NCBI GenBank assembly: GCA_020697375.1
Contig: JAJFBJ010000143.1
Location: 1 to 12,002 of the forward strand
Length of the DNA stretch: 12,002 nt
Source of the DNA: Nitrospira sp.
GTDB lineage: Bacteria > Nitrospirota > Nitrospiria > Nitrospirales > Nitrospiraceae
Direction: 5' to 3'
In this document: piece after piece, positions 5,297 through 12,002 of the stretch
How the letters are laid out: each line of letters opens with the position of its first letter
Numbering within the stretch: the first letter of the stretch is position 1
Program-made: the position numbers and the translations under genes
Notes under the pieces: model-generated
Seen by the model: only the letters and a program-made list of their open reading frames with translations
Told to the model about the DNA's origin: nothing
The model's database searches: none

Positions 5297-7120
5297 ATGA
5301 CTGCTTCCGCCGAACAAGCGAAATCCGCCGCCGAAACCCATCTTCTTCGTACGCTGACCTCCGTTCTCAACGGATTACCGGCGGATGCGGCGCTGACCGC
5401 GATTTTTCATCAGGAACAGGGTCCCCTCACGGCACAGGTGCATCGCGGCTTTACGCCTCGCGACGTGCAATCGATCGTTCGTACTCTGTCTTCGGAAAAG
5501 ATCTTGACGGCGGTGCCTCCCGCAAACGATCCCGACGCCTCACGCACCATACGCCTGCGCCTGATCACCCCGGGCGCGAAATCACTGCTCGGCCTGCCGC
5601 TTCGCCATCGTCAACGAACCTATGGTTTTTTGGTGATTGGACGAAAAGACAACGCCGCCTATGCCAAAAAAGACAAGATCATGCTGGAGCAGGCCGGCGA
5701 GGACATCACCAAAGCCCTCGAACGGGATAACCTCTTCGACTTGAACATACTCCTGAGCCGTCCGCTGGTCGTGCAGGAACCTCTGCCGTCGATCGCGCCG
5801 GCGGATGTTTATACTGCGCCCACCTCCCATGCCACACCGGAGATCCAAGAGAAAATCGTCGCCCTGCTCAACGAACTGGGGCACATGCTGCCGTTCGACC
5901 GGGCCTGGATCGGAGGCTATGATCCCCTGGCGGGCAATGTGGAAGTGCTCGGTATCGCCGGAGAACAAAAAACCGATCCTAAAGATCAAAAGAAGGATCT
6001 CAAGGCGGGACAACGCCTGACCCTGGATGCATCCGCTGCCGGATGGGCGGTCCGTCATCGCAAGCCCCGCGTCGACCATGATCTGGCATCGACCCAGGGC
6101 CGCTTTCTCGACCATAAGCATTTGTATAAAGATCGGTTCCAATCGTCGCTCGTGCTGCCCTATTTTTTGCGGGGCCAGGTCGGGGGCACCATTACGCTGG
6201 CCTCAAAAGAGGCGGACCGTTTCTCGGTGGCCGATGCCCGCCTGCTCGAACCGATCAATCTCAAACTCGTCGATTTGCTGCAGGCCGCACCGCCCGCATC
6301 TTCAAGCGCCGCCAAGGCCGAAGGCACGAGTGACTCCGAGCCTGGCTCCACGGCATTGATTTCAGCGGAGCCCGTCATCAGGAAGCAGGAGCGTCAGGCC
6401 GCCATCGGCGAATTCAGCGCCTTTCTGGCCACTGAAATTCGCGAACCCCTGGCTTCGATTCGAGCTCAGCTGGAAGAAGTCACCGCGGAGGGCATTCTCG
6501 ACTTCGACCCGCAGACCCGCGTGGAAAATGCCATGCGAGACCTGATCCGCATCGAAGCGATCCTCAACGAAATTCTCGATTTCGCCAAACCCCTGGACCT
6601 CAATCGCCGGCTCTGCCGCGTCCCTGAAATGGTCGAAAACGCCTTGACCGTGGTGGGCACCGAACTGGAAGCGACCCGTATCCAGGTCGCCAAAGACTAT
6701 GCCGGGCTCCTTGCTCCGGTGCGGGCCGATGAAGCCAAGATGCAGCAGGTCTTTCTCAGCATTTTCAAGAATGCGATCGAGGCAATGACGCCGGGCGGCA
6801 TCCTGACCATCTCAATGAGCAATCAGCGGGTGGGACGGCATTTGGAAGTCCAGGTTCTGATCAAAAACAACGGCACGCCGATCCCACCCGAACATGTGAC
6901 CAAGGTATTCGAGCCGTTCTTTACGACAAAGCGGTCGGGCACCGGATTAGGCCTGGCCACAGTGAAAAAAATCGTCGAAGAACACCAGGGCAGCATCGCC
7001 ATTTCCGGAACGCCCGGCGAAGGCACGACCGTCACCATGCGGCTCCCCGGTGTCAGCCGCGGCCCCGTACACCGTTATCGCGGACGTGGGCGTCGCCCGC
7101 CACGCCGCCCGACCGCCTGA
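5297..7120 (+). CDS. Soluble double-GAF histidine-kinase-like protein lacking the phosphoacceptor His
   Basis: A 607-aa protein without transmembrane segments. It has an N-terminal GAF-like region (about 10-150), a second GAF domain (about 175-330), a dimerisation helix pair (about 365-435) and a HATPase_c domain (about 470-585). The H-box, normally HEIRNPL, reads TEIREPL with T379 where His is expected. The N-box NAIEAM (N492) and the G2 motif GTGLGL (548-553) are intact. The G1 motif DxGxG reads NNGTP (524-528), so its ATP-binding Asp is Asn and the second Gly is Pro. A conventional autokinase is therefore unlikely; a regulatory pseudokinase is inferred. The last ~20 residues form an Arg-rich tail not typical of the family. 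ATG 5297 is the first start after an in-frame TAA at 5276, without a clear Shine-Dalgarno. No response regulator gene is adjacent. Confidence 0.88.
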   Translation: MTASAEQAKSAAETHLLRTLTSVLNGLPADAALTAIFHQEQGPLTAQVHRGFTPRDVQSIVRTLSSEKILTAVPPANDPDASRTIRLRLITPGAKSLLGLPLRHRQRTYGFLVIGRKDNAAYAKKDKIMLEQAGEDITKALERDNLFDLNILLSRPLVVQEPLPSIAPADVYTAPTSHATPEIQEKIVALLNELGHMLPFDRAWIGGYDPLAGNVEVLGIAGEQKTDPKDQKKDLKAGQRLTLDASAAGWAVRHRKPRVDHDLASTQGRFLDHKHLYKDRFQSSLVLPYFLRGQVGGTITLASKEADRFSVADARLLEPINLKLVDLLQAAPPASSSAAKAEGTSDSEPGSTALISAEPVIRKQERQAAIGEFSAFLATEIREPLASIRAQLEEVTAEGILDFDPQTRVENAMRDLIRIEAILNEILDFAKPLDLNRRLCRVPEMVENALTVVGTELEATRIQVAKDYAGLLAPVRADEAKMQQVFLSIFKNAIEAMTPGGILTISMSNQRVGRHLEVQVLIKNNGTPIPPEHVTKVFEPFFTTKRSGTGLGLATVKKIVEEHQGSIAISGTPGEGTTVTMRLPGVSRGPVHRYRGRGRRPPRRPTA

Positions 7121-7234
7121 TCCGAGGCAGCCTTCTTTCCGCTTCAGCATTCCTCTTTTTACTACTGTGAAGTGCAGGGTCCTATCCATTTGCACACCTA
7201 TGTATTCCTTTTCTATTCCCACGCCCTCCAAAGC

Positions 7235-7372
7235 GAGCAGGGTAGAGAGGTTTCTCCTGCGCGCAACCTTCTTACCCACCCAACCCGAGCGCGCCTAGAC
7301 GCGCCCCAAACCCAAGCAAGGGCCTTCTGAGGCCGCGCGTTGCGCGAGCATAGAAACCTCCCTACCTTGCTC
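7235..7372. repeat. Long imperfect inverted repeat with inner hairpins
   Basis: Arms 7235-7255 and 7352-7372 are inverted copies matching 19/21. After a small internal loop, pairing resumes as GCGCAAC (7261-7267) with GTTGCGC (7339-7345). The loop holds further small hairpins, including GGCCT-TCTG-AGGCC. The right arm ends 18 bp before the -35 box of the next gene. It might terminate transcription from the GAF gene, encode a structured RNA, or be a small mobile element. The rest of 7121-7390 shows no gene. Confidence 0.6.
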
Positions 7373-7390
7373 ACTCCTCCCCCTTTATTC

Positions 7391-7419
7391 TTGACAGCGC
7401 TTCTCCGGACGGCTAATAT
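7391..7419 (+). promoter_or_regulatory. Promoter of the small exported protein gene
   Basis: A perfect -35 box TTGACA (7391-7396) is followed after 17 bp by TAATAT (7414-7419, 4/6). Transcription would start near 7426, giving a leader of about 67 nt that ends in a strong Shine-Dalgarno. Confidence 0.6.
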
Positions 7420-7492
7420 TCGCGCACTCTTTAAGGCTTTTAGCGACTATCATCACCACCATACTTTCACATTCTTTCAAAGGAGTAAGGGT

Positions 7493-7855
7493 ATGAAACT
7501 CGTGATCGGCACCGTGGCGACCCTTGCAGGCGTATTGTTTATGTTCTCGATGGCCTCCGCGAATCCAGGAATGCTGCCGAAGCATGAAGGCTATCCCATG
7601 AAGAACGACGGCAGCCCCGTAAATGGACAGGCGACGGCCAATGACCCCGGGCAGAAGGACGCACACGGCGCATCCACCTTGAGCAAATCTGCCGACTCCA
7701 TCCATGCAGAGCAGAAGTTGATCAGGACGGATAATGCAAGGATCACCGAAGGCCAGGGAGCCGGCCAGTTGCCGAAGGTGCAGGGACCGCAGATCAAGAT
7801 TGAGCCTCCAGTGAATTCCGCGACAAAGATCAACGAGAATCGGAAGATCGACTAG
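7493..7855 (+). CDS. Small exported hydrophilic protein of unknown function
   Basis: A 120-aa protein I do not recognise. Residues 1-23 form a clear Sec signal peptide (MKLVIGTVATLAGVLFMF then SMASA), with likely cleavage before NPGML. The mature ~97 residues are polar, rich in Lys, Asn, Gln, Gly and Pro, without Cys, and look mostly extended or disordered; the C-terminal part (KVQGPQIKIEPPVNSATKIN) may adopt beta structure. ATG 7493 is well supported by AAAGGAG at 7479-7485, the best ribosome binding site in the window, and by a TTGACA promoter at 7391. It is a single-gene unit with a strong hairpin 27 bp after its stop, which suggests good expression. The product should be periplasmic or outside the cell. 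Confidence 0.72.
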   Translation: MKLVIGTVATLAGVLFMFSMASANPGMLPKHEGYPMKNDGSPVNGQATANDPGQKDAHGASTLSKSADSIHAEQKLIRTDNARITEGQGAGQLPKVQGPQIKIEPPVNSATKINENRKID

Positions 7856-7881
7856 TTTTCCTTTCTCCATAAGAACGACAA

Positions 7882-7913
7882 CAGGGGCCGCCGTCTTTCG
7901 ACGGCGGCCCCTG
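7882..7913. terminator. Perfect 14-bp hairpin between convergent genes
   Basis: CAGGGGCCGCCGTC (7882-7895) and its exact complement (7900-7913) enclose loop TTTC. It lies between the stop of the + strand gene (7855) and the stop of the - strand glycosylase gene (7931), so it probably serves both as a bidirectional terminator. The flanking T tracts are short, so intrinsic termination may be imperfect. Confidence 0.8.
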
Positions 7914-7930
7914 GTTCATTGTGCATTTGT

Positions 7931-8518
7931 TTATTTGGCGATTTTCTTCTTAACCCCTCCGCCCGTCTGCAAACGAAACCGCCAGGGTTTTTTCGCCCAC
8001 AGCCCCGCGTAATCCACGCCGATTCTGGGAAAGGCCCCGATCGCCTTTGGAGACAGGTGATCGCCCCAATCCTCAAACCACAAACCTTCCCTCCGCGTAA
8101 GGTCGAGACGGTTTAGAGTACGATCGATGCTGAATGCGCGGCAGAGCCTCCCAGGTCCATCGATGAGCCGACCCTCGACCTCAATCGCCCGAATGAGCAC
8201 GGCCGCCGGAAACTCTTCGCTCTCCGTCACGACATTCAGACAATGATACATCCCGTAGATCAAATAGACGTAGGCCAGGCCGGCAGGCCCGAATAACACC
8301 TCGGTTCGCCTGGTTCGCCCTTTCGATGCATGGCAAGCCTTGTCCTGCGGCCCTACGTAGGCCTCGACTTCGATAATCCTGCCTGCGACCGGTCCTTGCC
8401 CCTTCTCACGGACGAGATATTTGCCGATCAACGACTTTGCGACCTGAACGGTAGGCCGGGCGAAAAAGTCACGTGGCAGCACGTTTGCACATTTTACCGG
8501 TAATGCCTCGCATGACAT
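7931..8518 (-). CDS. mpg: 3-methyladenine DNA glycosylase (AAG/Mpg family)
   Basis: Monofunctional base-excision repair enzyme that flips out and removes alkylated or deaminated purines (3-methyladenine, hypoxanthine). Length 195 aa is normal for bacterial AAG proteins (PF02245). Key residues are the general base E52 and Y54 in the VEAY motif, H63 in DKACH (equivalent to human E125, Y127, H136), the Tyr-rich intercalating segment YVYLIYGMYHCLN (83-95), DGPGRLCRAF, and the C-terminal PRIGVDYAG ... PWRF that contacts DNA. The start at 8518 is the first in-frame ATG; no strong Shine-Dalgarno is seen. It lies 81 bp downstream of the deoxyhypusine-synthase-like gene on the same strand, so read-through is possible but a separate promoter cannot be excluded. 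Confidence 0.93.
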   Translation of the reverse strand: MSCEALPVKCANVLPRDFFARPTVQVAKSLIGKYLVREKGQGPVAGRIIEVEAYVGPQDKACHASKGRTRRTEVLFGPAGLAYVYLIYGMYHCLNVVTESEEFPAAVLIRAIEVEGRLIDGPGRLCRAFSIDRTLNRLDLTRREGLWFEDWGDHLSPKAIGAFPRIGVDYAGLWAKKPWRFRLQTGGGVKKKIAK

Positions 8519-8574
8519 GCTCGTGTTCTGTATTCGGTCGGTGGAGATAAAGGGATAAGAACTGCCTGTACGCC

Positions 8575-8598
8575 CTTGTCCGTTCAGGCTCGGACGAG
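8575..8598 (-). terminator. Weak hairpin after the deoxyhypusine-synthase-like gene
   Basis: CTTGTCCG (8575-8582) pairs with CGGACGAG (8591-8598), eight pairs including one G-U, with an 8-nt loop. It lies directly after the stop codon (8600-8602 on the - strand). No T tract follows, so it may only attenuate transcription into the glycosylase gene. Confidence 0.35.
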
Positions 8599-8599
8599 C

Positions 8600-9577
8600 T
8601 TACCATCCCAGGACATAGGCAAAGACCAACGGGGCCACGATCGTCGCATCGGATTCGATGATAAATTTCGGCGTCTCGACGCTCAGCTTTCCCCAAGTGA
8701 TCTTTTCATTCGGAACCGCCCCGGAATACGAGCCATAGCTGGTCGTCGACTCGCTGATCTGACAAAAATATCCCCAGAGAGGAATGTCGTCCCTTCGCAT
8801 GTCTTGTTGCAGCATCGGAACGACACAGATGGGAAAATCTCCCGCGATACCTCCGCCGATTTGAAAGAATCCGAGAGAATGGCTCTTCGTCACATCGACG
8901 TACCAGCCGGCCAGGCGCGTCATGTATTCAATGCCGCTCCGGACCGTATGGACTTGCTTTACCCTGCCGGTCATACAGTGCGCCGCATATACATTTCCGA
9001 GCGTGGAATCTTCCCAGCCCGGGACAAACAACGGAAGGTCCCGCTCGGCCGCCGCGCACATCCAACTGTCTGCCGGATCGATCTGATACGCCTCTCTGAT
9101 CGCGCCGTTGCGGAGGAGTTGATAGAGAAATTCGTGGGGGAACGCCTGCTGTCCGGCTTGGTCTGCAGCCACCCATTCCTTGGCCACGGCGGCTTCGATA
9201 CGGCGCATCGCTTCGGTTTCAGGGATACAGGTGTCCGTCACTCGATTGAGATGTCGATCCAGAAGCTGTTGCTCATCCGCCGCCGTCAACTCACGGTAGC
9301 GTGGAATACGCACATAGTGTTTTTGCGCCACAAGATTGAAAAGATCTTCCTCGAGGTTCGCGCCGGTGCAGGAAACGGCATGAACCTTGTCTTGGCGAAT
9401 CATTTCCGCAAGGGATAATCCGAGTTCCGCCGTACTCATCGCGCCGGCCAGGGTCACGAGCATCTTGCCTCCGCCATCCAGGTGAGCGCGGTAGGCCTGC
9501 GCGGCGTCTTTCAGAGCCGCGGCATTGAAGTGCCGATAGTGATGATCGATAAATTGGGAGATGGTTTTCGGTTTCAT
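8600..9577 (-). CDS. Deoxyhypusine synthase-like protein
   Basis: NAD-dependent enzyme of the deoxyhypusine synthase fold (PF01916), 325 aa. In eukaryotes and archaea the family transfers the aminobutyl group of spermidine to a lysine of eIF5A/aIF5A. Bacteria lack hypusinated EF-P, so the substrate here is open; homospermidine-type polyamine synthesis has been proposed for bacterial relatives. Visible motifs are SCTGANLEEDLFNLV (69-83), the VPGWEDSTLGN segment (186-195), the NAD-binding QIGGGIAGDFP (239-249), and TWGKL with K297, matching the catalytic Lys of human enzyme (K329, in SWGKI). I choose ATG 9577: GAGG lies 10 nt upstream, and the family begins near MKPKTISQF. An upstream in-frame ATG at 9604 would add nine unlikely residues. 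It is 107 bp downstream of the receptor gene on the same strand. Confidence 0.9.
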   Translation of the reverse strand: MKPKTISQFIDHHYRHFNAAALKDAAQAYRAHLDGGGKMLVTLAGAMSTAELGLSLAEMIRQDKVHAVSCTGANLEEDLFNLVAQKHYVRIPRYRELTAADEQQLLDRHLNRVTDTCIPETEAMRRIEAAVAKEWVAADQAGQQAFPHEFLYQLLRNGAIREAYQIDPADSWMCAAAERDLPLFVPGWEDSTLGNVYAAHCMTGRVKQVHTVRSGIEYMTRLAGWYVDVTKSHSLGFFQIGGGIAGDFPICVVPMLQQDMRRDDIPLWGYFCQISESTTSYGSYSGAVPNEKITWGKLSVETPKFIIESDATIVAPLVFAYVLGW

Positions 9578-9684
9578 CGCTGGGCATCCTCTTATTGGTC
9601 TCATGCCGGCACGTCGCGGTTCGCGGGCCTTTCAACTCTGGGGCCGGGCCCTCGCGCATACCGGATTTTCTTAACGACCGGAGG

Positions 9685-11727
9685 TTAAAAATACCACGCG
9701 AGACCACCCATCACAAAGCGGGGATTGCCCGGCACGAAATGTATGTCGGTTACTCCCGTCACTTCATTTCTGAGCCGCGAGTCAAAGGCGAATACGGCTT
9801 GCTCCCATTTCGTATTGAACAGGTTCTGAATGAAGAGGAACGCTTCGAGGTGTCCGTGCGCCAGTTTGACGGGAATGTGATAGCGCTCGGACAGATCGAA
9901 GTCCAACCAGGAGGGCGAGGTGATGCTCCGGTCCTCGATCAAGGGCCGCACCCCCATGTAGGTCGCTTGGAGTTGCGAGGTCAATCCCTCCGGCCATCGC
10001 AGAATCAACGCGCCGTAGCCGGTGAGTTTCGGGGCCAGAGGAATCGCATCGCCATTGGTAAATTCCGCCTGCGACCAGGTCAGGCTGCCGTTGAAATAGA
10101 GCGGCCCGGCGATCTGCCCTCGCGCCGCCACTTCCACCCCGCGCCGCCGCGTCGCCCCGCGAATTTCGGTCGTGCCCTCGTCGCCCACGAACAGCAGCTC
10201 GGACTTGAGATCGATGGCCCAGAGGGTGGCGATGAATTCCATACCCTCAGGCCCCCAGGGTTTCGATCGCGCTCCCACTTCATAGGTCTTGGCCCTGGCA
10301 AGCGGCGCCGATCCAGGAGCCACAGCGGAGCGCGCATCGTTGCTATGAAAGCCTTCGCCGTAATTGACGAACAACTCCGTGCGGAACCAGGGACCGAGAA
10401 TCATATTGGCCTTGGGCAGCACGATCCCGCGGCTCGTCCTTCCGGCAGGCTGCTCGGGACAGTCAGCACAACGGTTGCGGACGTCGAAGGTGAAGACCTC
10501 GCTTCGCACCCCGCCGGTCAAGCGCATCCACGAAGTCGGCTGCACGTCCAATTTCACAAACGGCGAGTAGGAGGCTTCCAGGATATCCGTGTCGATCGTC
10601 GTGCCCAACGGGTTGCGTTTCGATTGGGGGCCGAGACGCGCATGAACGTCGTCCACCCGCGACTGCAGCCCGACCGTCACGGCGCTCTCCATGTCCATGA
10701 TCCGGATCGGCTGCCGATAGCCGAGATCGCCTCCATACATCACCCGCCGGTCGGACTGCTGAATGCCGTCTCCATTGACCGGGTCATTGAGAAAGAAGGT
10801 GAAATTCGTAAAGAGATCGAACTTGTAGTATTGGCCATAGGCATTGGCGAAGAAGCGTCCGCCGGTCGGAGTATCGTAATGGTAGTTCAACCGCGCCGTG
10901 GAACGGAGCGTGTTCCCGCCCTCCGATGGGTCGATGGCTCCGAAACGGTCGAGTGATCCGTTCTGAACCGCCCTCAAGGGGATTTCCCCCGATGCATTCC
11001 ATTGCGATTTCTGGAAGGTTCCCGTAAGGCTCAGCTCAGACCGAGGAGTCGGATTCATGGTCGCCTTCCCTAAAAGATTCGTCCGGAAATAGCGATTGTC
11101 ATGCTGAAACGGCCCGTTGGTGTAATAGCTCTCAGCGGCAAACAGGGTCCGAACTTTGTCCTTCGTGGGAGAGAGCATCAAGAGATAGCGCTGGGTGTCG
11201 AATTGACCCCCGGCCGCCTGCACCATTCCTTCGCGGACCGCTTCGCGTGTCTTAAAATTGACCGCCCCCGCCGTCGCGAAGTCGCCGAATTCCACATGAT
11301 AGGCCCCCTTGTACGCCTCCAATCCTTCGATGGTTTCCGGGATGATGAAATTCAAATCGGTATAGCCCTGGCCATGCGCATGGGAGCGAAAATTGATCGG
11401 CATGCCGTCGGTGAAGAATGCCACGTCGGTGCCGTGGTCTGCATCGAATCCGCGCAAAAAATACTGATCGGCCTTTCCTGCCCCGCCCGAATGCTCCACG
11501 GTGACTAGTCCGGGAATCAAACGCAGCACTTGCGCCGGGCGTCCCTGCGGTTGCATGACATATTCTTTATCGGGGATGAATTGCTGAGATGAGGCGGCGA
11601 TCGGACGGTCGGCCTCGATGCTCACTTCCGGCACCTCGATATCCGGCAGGTCCGGATCGTGCGCCAGAAGGGGAACGGCCCAGAGAACCAGCCCGCACCA
11701 CAAGGCACAGAGAGCGAAACGGCTCAC
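9685..11727 (-). CDS. TonB-dependent outer-membrane receptor, probably nickel-related
   Basis: Outer-membrane 22-strand beta-barrel transporter energised by TonB, 680 aa. Residues 1-22 form a signal peptide (cleavage likely after LLA, before HDPD). A TonB-box-like stretch IEVPEVSIEAD (30-40) is followed by the plug (about 50-160, with LRLIPGLVTVEH, YFLRGFDADHGTD, DGMPINFRSHAHGQG and AGAVNFKT). The rest is barrel, ending in the outer-membrane beta-signal GGLAWYF with a C-terminal Phe. A CADC pair (420-423) probably lies in a surface loop. The start is GTG 11727, seven bases after the nikR stop, so the two are likely co-transcribed and translationally coupled. NikR context suggests Ni(II) or a Ni chelate as substrate; this is inference, since plug sequence alone does not give specificity. 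Confidence 0.92.
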   Translation of the reverse strand: MSRFALCALWCGLVLWAVPLLAHDPDLPDIEVPEVSIEADRPIAASSQQFIPDKEYVMQPQGRPAQVLRLIPGLVTVEHSGGAGKADQYFLRGFDADHGTDVAFFTDGMPINFRSHAHGQGYTDLNFIIPETIEGLEAYKGAYHVEFGDFATAGAVNFKTREAVREGMVQAAGGQFDTQRYLLMLSPTKDKVRTLFAAESYYTNGPFQHDNRYFRTNLLGKATMNPTPRSELSLTGTFQKSQWNASGEIPLRAVQNGSLDRFGAIDPSEGGNTLRSTARLNYHYDTPTGGRFFANAYGQYYKFDLFTNFTFFLNDPVNGDGIQQSDRRVMYGGDLGYRQPIRIMDMESAVTVGLQSRVDDVHARLGPQSKRNPLGTTIDTDILEASYSPFVKLDVQPTSWMRLTGGVRSEVFTFDVRNRCADCPEQPAGRTSRGIVLPKANMILGPWFRTELFVNYGEGFHSNDARSAVAPGSAPLARAKTYEVGARSKPWGPEGMEFIATLWAIDLKSELLFVGDEGTTEIRGATRRRGVEVAARGQIAGPLYFNGSLTWSQAEFTNGDAIPLAPKLTGYGALILRWPEGLTSQLQATYMGVRPLIEDRSITSPSWLDFDLSERYHIPVKLAHGHLEAFLFIQNLFNTKWEQAVFAFDSRLRNEVTGVTDIHFVPGNPRFVMGGLAWYF

Positions 11728-11734
11728 CGACCGC

Positions 11735-12002
11735 TCACCGTAGCCCCTTGCCGGTGGTCGTCATGGTGAGTTTCCCATGCTTCACACCCTTGGCGCTCAG
11801 CAAGGCATCGGCGATCTTGCGGATGTCGGCCCCATTGCCTTTAGCGACCAGGACTTCGAGGCAATGATCATGGTCGAGATGCACATGCATGCCGGCCAGG
11901 ATGCGGCCCTGAAAGTCGTGCTGGATGTGGGTGAGTTTGCTAGAGAGGTCCCGTACGTGATGATCGTAGACGAAGGTAATCGTCGCGACCGTTTCCTTGT
12001 TC
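11735..12002 (-). CDS. nikR: Nickel-responsive regulator NikR, C-terminal part (cut by window edge)
   Basis: The last 88 codons of a NikR-type ribbon-helix-helix repressor; the DNA-binding N-terminus lies beyond position 12002. The visible part is the ACT-like metal-binding domain: [20 protein letters not shown], then QHDF, then [13 protein letters not shown], and the end [17 protein letters not shown]. The four high-affinity Ni ligands of E. coli NikR (H76, H87, H89, C95) have clear counterparts: His of IQHDF, both His of MHVH, and Cys of HDHCLE. The protein senses Ni(II) and usually represses nickel uptake genes. Here the TonB receptor follows after seven bases, so NikR probably controls both genes from a promoter upstream of the window. 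Confidence 0.93.
   Translation of the reverse strand, partial: NKETVATITFVYDHHVRDLSSKLTHIQHDFQGRILAGMHVHLDHDHCLEVLVAKGNGADIRKIADALLSAKGVKHGKLTMTTTGKGLR

Noticed and set aside
9595..10956. 453-codon open frame on the + strand
   Set aside because: It lies antisense to the TonB-dependent receptor and the spacer next to it. The receptor has a signal peptide, plug and barrel motifs; the antisense product is Arg/His/Gly-rich and resembles no family.

Overview
The window is a moderately GC-rich bacterial chromosome segment. Its gene mix (hopanoid/carotenoid genes, small cytochrome c, NikR with a TonB-dependent receptor, a bacterial deoxyhypusine-synthase-like gene) and a dispersed repeat with GGATGC...GCATCC ends suggest a member of Nitrospirota, most likely Nitrospira. 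That assignment is inference; there is no rRNA or other marker here.

Positions 1-3159 (+ strand) form an isoprenoid block. It holds a short-chain prenyl diphosphate synthase (ispA), a hopanoid-associated sugar epimerase (hpnA) and a CruF-type carotenoid membrane protein. An inverted repeat made of heptads lies between the first two genes. A 166-bp element with terminal inverted repeats lies between the second and third.

Positions 3160-4824 (+ strand) hold a tight operon: a membrane-anchored cytochrome c, a small exported DUF5666-like protein and a four-helix membrane protein of the phage holin IV family. A near-consensus sigma70-type promoter precedes it. A perfect 10-bp-arm palindrome overlaps the -10 box and contains the gammaproteobacterial-type LexA core CTGT-N8-ACAG. 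The operon is closed by a second copy of the terminal-repeat element.

Positions 4825-7120 contain about 470 bp without a convincing gene, then a soluble double-GAF protein with histidine-kinase architecture. It has lost the phosphoacceptor His (Thr instead) and the G1-box Asp (Asn instead), so it is probably a pseudokinase. Positions 7121-7930 contain a long imperfect inverted repeat, a strong promoter, a small exported protein of unknown function and a perfect 14-bp hairpin between convergent genes.

Positions 7931-12002 are all on the - strand. In transcription order they are: the 3' part of nikR (cut by the window edge), a TonB-dependent outer-membrane receptor 7 bp downstream, a deoxyhypusine-synthase-like enzyme, and an AAG/Mpg-type 3-methyladenine DNA glycosylase. 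The nikR-receptor pairing suggests nickel-controlled uptake across the outer membrane. No tRNA, rRNA, CRISPR array, transposase or phage gene cluster was seen.
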